Shown: piece after piece, positions 1 through 4,942 of the stretch
Layout of the letters: the number at the start of each line of letters is the position of its first letter
Position numbering within the stretch: position 1 is the first letter of the stretch
NCBI GenBank assembly: GCA_016866635.1
Contig: VGLT01000029.1
Coordinates: forward strand, 1-9,406
DNA length: 9,406 nucleotides
Reading direction: 5' to 3'
DNA from: Candidatus Uhrbacteria bacterium
GTDB lineage: Bacteria; Patescibacteriota; Patescibacteriia; 2-12-FULL-60-25
Translations under genes and position numbers: made by a program
Notes under the pieces: generated by a model
What the model saw: the letters and a program-made list of their open reading frames with translations, nothing else
What the model was told of the DNA's origin: nothing
Databases searched by the model: none

Positions 1-1699
1 TGGTCGTATCTAACTCGGTAATCACCGTTTCCAATCCCTGAATGCTTCCACGCAAATCCTCTGTTTGTTTCGATAAAAACTCAAACCGCTCCTTGGTCTC
101 GTTGTGCTCCTTGATCGTTTCTGGATCGATCCCGCCAATCCACTCGAGTTGAGAACGCAGACGGGACAATCGAGCTTGGGCATCGGGGCGTAACTCGTAA
201 TTCGTACCTCGTACCTCATCCGACAAATGATCCAATGTATGTTCAAGACTCGACGCGTGCGTTCGGAGATCTGACAAAAACCCTTCTCGACGCGTTTCCA
301 CACGTGCCAACTCGACAGATACGTCTGCCACGGTATGCTCAATGACTTGAATCTCTTGTCGCTTTTTATTCAATCGATGCTGAACCTCAAACACGTGTGT
401 GCGCTTCCCCTCCTCTTCCTTATTCCACGCCTCCAACCGTGCCTCTGCCTCGACCATCCGTTCCGCGACGTCCGCGATCGAAGACGCAAGTTCGGCAAAC
501 TCCTTTTCGGCTTGTGCGTCAGATCCACGGGGTTTGTCTGCTTCGGGTGCCGGCCGCTGCAATTTACCGACCAGATCACTACTCGAAGCATTCAATTCTT
601 TAACCAACGCCCGCACCGCCTTCAGATCGATCTTGTCTGAAGACAAAAGCTCCTCCAGTTTTTCCTGTTTCGATCGCAACTGGTCAATCGATTCAATAAT
701 CTTGGTCAGCGGCAGTGGGGACCACGGTTTTTCTGCGCGCGCCTCAGCCACGGCTCGCTTGGTTTCTAATTTTAATTGTTTCTCTCGGAGATCCGCTTTT
801 TCTTTTACCAGCGTATCGATGGCCTGGCGCAACTCACGGAACCCTTCACTCGCTGGAACAGCCTTTTCCATCTTCGCGAGCTCTTCTTCTAACTTTTTCG
901 CCTCCATCTCCTTTTCGGATTGATCTGTTTTCACAATCTGTAATTTATTTTGCAGAACCTTTATGGATTCAGAGATCTCTTTCCAAGTCAATCCATAGTA
1001 CGCTTGCTCCAATTCATGCAATTCTTTTTCAATCTGATCGCGCTCTTGTAAACGTTTGACCTGACGCTCGAGGGTCACGAGTCGCGGGCCAATTTCACGT
1101 AACAAAATTTCCGTTTGTCCCAAATTCTTTTTCGCCTCATCCAGCTTGTTGGTTGCAGACTGTCGTTTGAGCTGAAATGGCTTTAATCCAAACGCTTCAT
1201 CAAAAAACTCTTTGCGTTCTGCTGGACTTGCGACCAAGACATGATCCACCATCCCCTGCCCAATGACGCTGTATGTTCTCTGACCAATCCCACATTGAGC
1301 CAAGAGCATGACCACATCTTGCAAACGAGCAGACTGACGGTTCACTTCATATTCAGATTGCCCGTCACGATACAACCGACGCGTGACGGCTATTTCATTC
1401 ATCTCAAGCTCCTTTTTATCGTCGTTCTCCATGACAAGAGTCACCTCGGCAAATCCTGATCGTGCTCGCTTATCAGATCCAGAAAAAATCACATCCTCTG
1501 ACTTCTTGCCGCGTAATAACTTTAAACTCTGCTCCCCCATCACCCAACGGAGCGCATCGGCCGTATTAGATTTGCCCGAGCCATTGGGCCCAACAATCGC
1601 CGTGATCCCTCGTCGTCCGCCCTTGTCCGGCACAAACTCCAAACTCGTCTTTTGGGCAAACGTCTTAAAACCTTGAATTTCCAACCGCTTTAGATACAT
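1..1699 (-). CDS. smc: SMC-family chromosome segregation ATPase, short form, N-terminal 566 codons (runs off left edge)
   Basis: Structural-maintenance-of-chromosomes proteins are ATP-driven DNA loop organisers. The N-terminal ATPase lobe is clear: residues 1-12 carry the family's opening (LEIQGFKTF), Walker A is GPNGSGKSN at about 37-45 followed by ALRWVMGEQS, then RRLYRDGQSEY at about 108-117 and SVIGQGMVD at about 144-152. The usual EEAAG appears as FDEAFG (166-171). A charged coiled coil occupies about 185-320. A proline-containing stretch of about 75 residues (322-396) comes next, then a second helical arm (about 397-510). Residues about 518-550 (GGIDPETIKEHNETKERFEF, then SKQTEDL) match the motif that in ordinary SMC precedes the C-terminal lobe around residue 1000. 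No globular hinge is recognisable. The Walker B and signature motifs must lie beyond the window. The ATG at 1699 is chosen by homology; no Shine-Dalgarno is seen, and a -10-like TACAAT ends 11 nt upstream. It could instead be called a generic AAA/RecN-like ATPase, but the N-lobe is SMC. Confidence 0.9.
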   Translation of the reverse strand, partial: MYLKRLEIQGFKTFAQKTSLEFVPDKGGRRGITAIVGPNGSGKSNTADALRWVMGEQSLKLLRGKKSEDVIFSGSDKRARSGFAEVTLVMENDDKKELEMNEIAVTRRLYRDGQSEYEVNRQSARLQDVVMLLAQCGIGQRTYSVIGQGMVDHVLVASPAERKEFFDEAFGLKPFQLKRQSATNKLDEAKKNLGQTEILLREIGPRLVTLERQVKRLQERDQIEKELHELEQAYYGLTWKEISESIKVLQNKLQIVKTDQSEKEMEAKKLEEELAKMEKAVPASEGFRELRQAIDTLVKEKADLREKQLKLETKRAVAEARAEKPWSPLPLTKIIESIDQLRSKQEKLEELLSSDKIDLKAVRALVKELNASSSDLVGKLQRPAPEADKPRGSDAQAEKEFAELASSIADVAERMVEAEARLEAWNKEEEGKRTHVFEVQHRLNKKRQEIQVIEHTVADVSVELARVETRREGFLSDLRTHASSLEHTLDHLSDEVRGTNYELRPDAQARLSRLRSQLEWIGGIDPETIKEHNETKERFEFLSKQTEDLRGSIQGLETVITELDTT

Positions 1700-1710
1700 A
1701 GTCAGCGACG

Positions 1711-1739
1711 ATTGTACCTTAAAAGCTAAAAGCTGTAAG
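1711..1739 (-). promoter_or_regulatory. candidate promoter for the smc-like gene
   Basis: On the minus strand, CTTACA (1739-1734) and TACAAT (1716-1711) are separated by exactly 17 nt. The -10 matches consensus at five of six positions and the -35 at four of six. The -10 ends 11 nt before the ATG, so transcription would start about 5 nt before the start codon. The -35 lies within the AAAAGCT-type repeat. This is inference from sequence only. Confidence 0.4.
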
Positions 1740-1741
1740 CT
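1721..1741 (+). repeat. three 7-bp AAAAGCT-type tandem units
   Basis: Two perfect AAAAGCT units (1721-1727, 1728-1734) are followed by a degenerate GTAAGCT (1735-1741) that abuts the possible rbfA start codon at 1742. The repeat fills half of the 42-bp gap between the divergent smc-like gene and rbfA. It provides no Shine-Dalgarno sequence and overlaps the candidate -35 of the smc-like gene. Confidence 0.5.
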
Positions 1742-2104
1742 ATGCCTCATTCTATGTCATTACGTGTTGAAGCAGGATTTGAGCATTTAAAAGATGCTTT
1801 TGCTCAGGTTATGGCAAGAGAGGTGGAGTTTCCGCTTGGAATCTTGGTAACCGTTCTTGGGGCTAAAGTGACGGCCAATACAAGTCATGCTAAAATTGTC
1901 TTATCTGTGTTCCCAGAAAATAAAGAAAAGGAGGTCCGAGACACGCTCAAAGAATACGACCATGAACTGAAAGAAGGGCTCATGGATGAGTTGCGCCTAC
2001 GCCGCATCCCCCGTCTCCACTACGCATTCAACACCGCCGAAGCCTACGCCTCCAACATCGACGCCGTCTTACATGAATTAAAAGAGAAGGGGGAGATTAT
2101 ATAA
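1742..2104 (+). CDS. rbfA: ribosome-binding factor A
   Basis: RbfA binds the small ribosomal subunit and helps 16S rRNA 5'-end maturation and late 30S assembly, notably in the cold. The 120-residue product is the normal size and follows the family pattern throughout: an N-terminal helix ending in REVEFPLG, a strand ILVTVLGAKVTANTSHAKIVLSV with the conserved HAK, a long helix, the basic LRLRRIPRLHYAF segment, and a C-terminal helix with IDAVLHEL. The start is uncertain. The ATG at 1742 directly abuts a short repeat and has no Shine-Dalgarno. The ATG at 1754 (MSLRVEAGF) resembles the family N-terminus better but also lacks one. The stop is 3 nt from the next ATG, so the two genes are probably co-transcribed. 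In many bacteria rbfA lies beside an nrnA-type DHH gene; here that gene is about 2.8 kb downstream. Confidence 0.92.
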   Translation: MPHSMSLRVEAGFEHLKDAFAQVMAREVEFPLGILVTVLGAKVTANTSHAKIVLSVFPENKEKEVRDTLKEYDHELKEGLMDELRLRRIPRLHYAFNTAEAYASNIDAVLHELKEKGEII

Positions 2105-2107
2105 AAT

Positions 2108-2526
2108 ATGTCTTACAACGTTACCATAGACAATCATCAAATCACGATCCAACAATTTTTTTTCTCCGCCGCTCCCCTACTTCTATTATCATAAAAAAAT
2201 CGGATATTCATGAACTCTGGATTGAGTCTATCGCAGAGGGAAACAGGATGGGCTTTTTGAATATGCCACATGTCTATTTACAACTCTGTATTTCAACAAA
2301 TAATAACAAAATCCATCGTTTTCTTTTTATCAATCCAGATCAACTCTCCAAGATAAAGAAGGATCTCACTCTGAATGAATATCCGAAATTGTTACACTAC
2401 GAATCGGCAACAAAAATAGTACGTGAAGTGAACGGGTTTAAAAATTTCTTGTGGAAAATTGTTCTTTTTGGATTCCTTGGTTTAGGTTTGTTGATTGTTT
2501 CCATCTTCCTTGTCACGCATCTTTGA
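2108..2526 (+). CDS. small tail-anchored membrane protein, reading frame broken at a T8 run
   Basis: I recognise no family. An ORF opens at 2108 (MSYNVTIDNHQITIQQ), 3 nt after the rbfA stop and about 12 nt after the SD-like AGGGGGAG. It closes after 28 codons. The -1 frame is open across the same T8 run (2156-2163) and continues as FFLRRSPTSIIIKKSDIHEL through MGFLNMPHVYLQL to a C-terminal hydrophobic segment (FLWKIVLFGFLGLGLLIVSI) ending at 2526. One additional T would join the parts into a 139-residue soluble domain plus one C-terminal membrane helix. The upstream part of the second frame reads like real protein, so the ATG at 2248 (92 aa, no clear SD) is probably not the true start. The run is TTT TTT TT, which could also permit polymerase or ribosome slippage. 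The cause may be an assembly indel, a pseudogene or programmed slippage. The gene is convergent with alr, and no terminator is visible between them. Confidence 0.6.
2156..2163 (+). repeat. T8 homopolymer at the frame break
   Basis: Eight consecutive T bases separate the upstream frame (start 2108) from the downstream frame (to 2526). Nine T, or six, would restore one continuous frame. This is a candidate slippage, phase-variation or sequencing-error site. Confidence 0.8.
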
Positions 2527-2580
2527 TTTAGCTTGGTTTATACGAAACATCAATGCTTGCGTCATTCATTTATATAACAA

Positions 2581-3726
2581 TTATTCCTCCACCGTTCGCC
2601 GAAGGTGTTGTGGAATGTGGACTAAAATTTCGTACGGAATCGTCTGACATAGTCGAGCCATGTGTTCTACGCTATTTGGGGCATCCGGATCATTTCCGAT
2701 CACCGTAACCGGATCACCAACAGCTAAATCCGAAATCTGTGAAACATCAATGCTCGTGATATTCATACTCACCCTTCCAATGATGGGACATGGGATACCC
2801 TTTACCATGACCACTCCTTGATTAGATAAACGTCTATCAACCCCCTCAAAATATCCCACCGGAATTGTCGCGATCTTCATAGGGCGTGATGCTGTATACG
2901 TCATGTTATATCCAACCCGGTCTCCTGGCATCATATTTTTGAAAGAAGATAGTATCGTTTTCATTTCAAGGACGGGCTGTAAATTCATGCGACTGTTTTT
3001 TGTAGGGTGAATACCATATAAACTAAGCCCCACCCGCATCACATTCGCTACATCCGCACTACAAATCTCCGCTCCTGCAGAGTTTGATAAATGAATATAA
3101 CGAATAGATGGAATCACCTGTCGAATGTGTTGAACCACATCCTTCCAAACTCTGATCTGTTGATGCGTGAATCCCGTATCCTGACTATCCGCATCCGCGA
3201 GATGGGAACAGATCCCTTCTAAAAACAAATGCCTGTTTCGTTTCACCAGTTCGATTGCCGCAGATATTTCTTCTATCATTATTCCTTGTCGATGCATGCC
3301 CGTGTCAATCTTGATATGCATGGTACAGGCACGATCAAGTACAGAGGGTAGGCGCTCGAGCTCAGTCAGACTGGTTATCGCAAAAGAAATATTCGGAAGG
3401 CGATTTTGTCGAATGTTTTGAACCGACGTGTAACCAATAATCAATAATGGCGTTTTTATTCCGTGGCAACGCAACACCTGCGCCTCGTATAATGAATCAA
3501 CGATAAAAAATGGTACCGCGCTGTCTTTCAACATCTGTGCAACCTCGATGATTCCATGTCCATAGGCATTACTTTTTAGCACAGGCGCTACATCAACCCC
3601 AGGGTGTTGATTTTGAAAAACACGCAGGTTTCCCTGCAAGCGATGCTTAGAAAGCATAATTTCGATCAACGGCTGATACGGTGATTTCCATTTCTTATAT
3701 GCACGAAGACGATTCAGAATTCTCAT
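2581..3726 (-). CDS. alr: alanine racemase (PLP-dependent)
   Basis: Alr interconverts L- and D-alanine in the cytoplasm, supplying D-Ala for peptidoglycan. From the ATG at 3726 the protein has 381 residues, normal for the family. The PLP-binding lysine is K51 in VLKSNAYGHG. Other family motifs are KIDTGMHRQG (139-148), the SHLADAD region (174-180), NSAGAEI (215-221), VMRVGLSLYG (229-238), VGYNMTYTA with the second catalytic base Y273, IPVGYFEGVDR and GRVSMNITSIDV (317-328). The family more often has GYxDG and SMD in the last two, so E294 and N322 are conservative departures. An upstream in-frame GTG at 3816 would add 30 residues, but that extension overlaps the divergent gene and its palindrome. 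The ATG at 3726 is preceded by GGGAAA and has TAACAT ending 11 nt upstream, so I chose it. The gene is alone on its strand here. Confidence 0.93.
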   Translation of the reverse strand: MRILNRLRAYKKWKSPYQPLIEIMLSKHRLQGNLRVFQNQHPGVDVAPVLKSNAYGHGIIEVAQMLKDSAVPFFIVDSLYEAQVLRCHGIKTPLLIIGYTSVQNIRQNRLPNISFAITSLTELERLPSVLDRACTMHIKIDTGMHRQGIMIEEISAAIELVKRNRHLFLEGICSHLADADSQDTGFTHQQIRVWKDVVQHIRQVIPSIRYIHLSNSAGAEICSADVANVMRVGLSLYGIHPTKNSRMNLQPVLEMKTILSSFKNMMPGDRVGYNMTYTASRPMKIATIPVGYFEGVDRRLSNQGVVMVKGIPCPIIGRVSMNITSIDVSQISDLAVGDPVTVIGNDPDAPNSVEHMARLCQTIPYEILVHIPQHLRRTVEE

Positions 3727-3776
3727 ATGTTTCCCGTATGTTACTCTGCATGATCTGGAAAAAAAAGGGGAGGATG

Positions 3777-3793
3777 ATACCATTTTATGGTAT
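3777..3793. promoter_or_regulatory. 17-bp palindrome between divergent alr and a membrane-protein gene
   Basis: Perfect 7-bp inverted arms ATACCAT / ATGGTAT surround TTT. It lies about 50 bp upstream of the alr start and overlaps the candidate ATG (3792) of the plus-strand gene. It sits just after an SD-like GGGGAGG (3767-3773). It could be an operator for a dimeric regulator or an RNA hairpin covering the start codon. Its function is inference. Confidence 0.45.
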
Positions 3794-4293
3794 GAAAAAT
3801 TCTTCCAAAATCTCACTTGTTTTTTTTTGCTTGTGTCGTTGTGATTTTAGGCGTTTTAGGATGGTTTAAATTTCAATCAAGATCGGTTCTTGCCATAGAA
3901 GGGCTCCGCTTCGATCTTCCCAATGGTTGGAATTTGGATAGGTTGGAAAAATCGAGCAATAAAGCTGGAACTTGGTCCGTGGCTTGGATTAAGGTTCCAG
4001 ATCCAAAATATCAGGTAAAAATTCCCTTTCAAGTGTCAACGAGTAACGATCCGCTAGATAAAGATAAGCGAACTTTACTAAAGGAAACTTCCTCGGGAGC
4101 AAAAATTTATGACGAGGGTTGTGCACCGGCAATCGCTTGTTATGAATTGATCTTTAAAGGAGTTCGTTATGAAGTGAGTTTTGGTGAACCCAAAAGCAAC
4201 CAGGATGCACCAAAGGATCTTGATGGCCCTTGGTTCCCTGACACGACTGTAACAGAGGAAGATACGTTAAATTTTCTGGCTACCGTCCGGTAA
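3792..4293 (+). CDS. membrane-anchored extracytoplasmic protein of unknown function, frame broken at a T9 run
   Basis: I recognise no family. The 3' frame runs from about 3817 to 4293; its only start near the hydrophobic segment is a TTG with no SD. In another frame an ATG at 3792 gives MKNSSKISLVFF, an ideal beginning for a signal anchor, but this frame ends at 3869. Removing one T from the T9 run (3820-3828) joins them as MKNSSKISLVFFACVVVILG..., one N-terminal membrane helix (about residues 7-25) followed by an approximately 140-residue domain, 166 aa in all. The domain is mixed polar with many aromatics (GLRFDLPNGWNL near its start, two cysteines in CAPAIAC, which may form a disulfide outside the membrane). 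An SD-like GGGGAGG ends 18 nt before ATG 3792 and touches an in-frame ATG at 3774, so spacing is poor for either. The neighbour alr is divergent, and the coiled-coil gene converges with a 6-bp gap. Confidence 0.6.
3820..3828 (+). repeat. T9 homopolymer at the frame break
   Basis: Nine T bases lie inside the predicted membrane helix. Eight would give one continuous frame from the ATG at 3792 to the stop at 4293. The sense of the change needed is opposite to that at the T8 run at 2156-2163. Confidence 0.8.
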
Positions 4294-4299
4294 ACTTTG

Positions 4300-4806
4300 C
4301 TAGACTTTCCCTTCTAAAACCGTCACGCGTTGATCCAAACGGTCTGTAAGTGAGCGATTTGCTGCGATTTCTGCTTCATGACGCTTTTGCGTGTATAAAA
4401 ATTCATCCATACGACCAAACGCTTGATCTTGTGACTCTTTGATATTCACAAGCGTTTCCTGAACAGCACTCATGTTTTCCTGAAGATCTACGACGGCAAC
4501 GGCGATCTTTTCAACCGTATTTTCTAAACGGTTAAACCGTTGGTCGACTTGGTCGAATCGCTCATCAACTTTTTTGAACCGATCGTTCATTTCTTCCTCC
4601 AAATGATCAACCTTTTCGTCTAAATGATCGACTTTAACTTCTAAATAATCAACCTTAACCTCCAAACGATCAACCTTTTCGTCTAAATGATCAACCTTTT
4701 CGTCTAAATGATCGACTTTAACTTCTAAAGATCCGACTCGCTGATCCACACGATCAATTTTTCCCTCTAAATGACCTATTTCCCTCCCAAAAAGATCATT
4801 GTCCAT
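4300..4806 (-). CDS. heptad-repeat coiled-coil protein, 168 aa
   Basis: No specific function is recognisable. Nearly the whole 168-residue protein is predicted coiled coil: after MDNDLFGREIGHLEGKIDRV come heptads of the form KVDHLDE, KVDRLEV, KVDYLEV and KVDHLEE with V and L at the core positions. Next is a degenerate R-F-rich stretch (DRFKKVDERFDQVDQRFNRL), then a less regular amphipathic C-terminal half ending LDQRVTVLEGKV. There is no signal peptide, membrane helix or cysteine. Such proteins usually form elongated oligomeric rods and may act as scaffolds or tethers; no partner is evident. The repeats are also repeated at DNA level (21 bp), which suggests length variation between strains. 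The ATG at 4806 has little SD but a TTGACA-type promoter sits directly upstream. The stop is 6 bp from that of the convergent membrane-protein gene. Confidence 0.8.
   Translation of the reverse strand: MDNDLFGREIGHLEGKIDRVDQRVGSLEVKVDHLDEKVDHLDEKVDRLEVKVDYLEVKVDHLDEKVDHLEEEMNDRFKKVDERFDQVDQRFNRLENTVEKIAVAVVDLQENMSAVQETLVNIKESQDQAFGRMDEFLYTQKRHEAEIAANRSLTDRLDQRVTVLEGKV
4601..4726 (-). repeat. six 21-bp tandem repeats encoding heptads
   Basis: Six consecutive 21-bp units start at 4601, 4622, 4643, 4664, 4685 and 4706, each encoding one heptad of the coiled-coil protein. Units 5-6 (4685-4726) are identical to units 1-2 (4601-4642) over 42 bp, and unit 4 differs from unit 1 by one base. A degenerate seventh unit follows at 4727. 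Exact identity over 42 bp, synonymous positions included, indicates recent duplication rather than selection on protein alone. Confidence 0.85.
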
Positions 4807-4815
4807 AGACTTATC

Positions 4816-4843
4816 ATGCTAACAAAAAATCGACCCTTGTCAA
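4816..4843 (-). promoter_or_regulatory. candidate sigma70-type promoter of the coiled-coil gene
   Basis: On the minus strand a perfect TTGACA (4843-4838) is followed after 16 nt by TAGCAT (4821-4816), which has four of six consensus bases. The -10 ends 9 nt before the ATG at 4806, so the transcript would begin almost at the start codon. No good Shine-Dalgarno is present, consistent with a very short leader. Confidence 0.5.
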
Positions 4844-4865
4844 GATGGGGATAACCACCCTCGGT

Positions 4866-4890
4866 ACCTGGTTTAGACCTGACACCGGGT
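4866..4890. repeat. small imperfect hairpin, possibly REP-like
   Basis: ACCTGGT (4866-4872) pairs with ACCGGGT (4884-4890) over 7 bp with one G-T wobble, around an 11-nt loop TTAGACCTGAC. It lies between the two divergent promoters. There is no T-tract, so it is not a typical terminator. The motif resembles short intergenic palindromes spread by REP-associated transposases, but one copy in this window cannot show dispersal. Confidence 0.3.
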
Positions 4891-4902
4891 TTTGAGTAAC
4901 CC

Positions 4903-4931
4903 TTGACCGCGTGCTCAAGATCCCGTAAGGT
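4903..4931 (+). promoter_or_regulatory. candidate promoter of the DHH phosphoesterase gene
   Basis: TTGACC (4903-4908, five of six) and a weak TAAGGT (4926-4931, three of six) are spaced by 17 nt. The -10 ends 11 nt before the ATG at 4943. The placement matches that of the other candidate promoters in the window, which is the main reason for listing it. Confidence 0.3.
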
Positions 4932-4942
4932 ATCGGGTTCGT

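Noticed and set aside
335..1676. Several plus-strand open frames of 68-174 codons opposite the smc-like gene
   Set aside because: They lie antisense to a strongly supported coding frame, have low-complexity Ser/Phe-rich translations typical of the reverse of coiled-coil codons, and match no family.
2527..2580. Possible terminator between the tail-anchored gene and alr
   Set aside because: Only 4-bp complementarity (AATG/CATT) with no GC stem or T-tract was found.
3681..3869. A 62-codon plus-strand ORF across the alr/membrane-protein junction
   Set aside because: Only its part from about 3774/3792 is plausible coding (as the 5' end of the frame-broken membrane gene); the remainder overlaps the alr N-terminus and the C-terminal tail is out of frame.
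4291..4302. Terminator between the membrane-protein gene and the coiled-coil gene
   Set aside because: The 6-bp gap has only the tiny ACCG-TC-CGGT palindrome nearby, too short to act as an intrinsic terminator.
4601..4726. CRISPR-like array
   Set aside because: The 21-bp units are directly adjacent without spacers and encode in-frame heptads, so this is a coding minisatellite.
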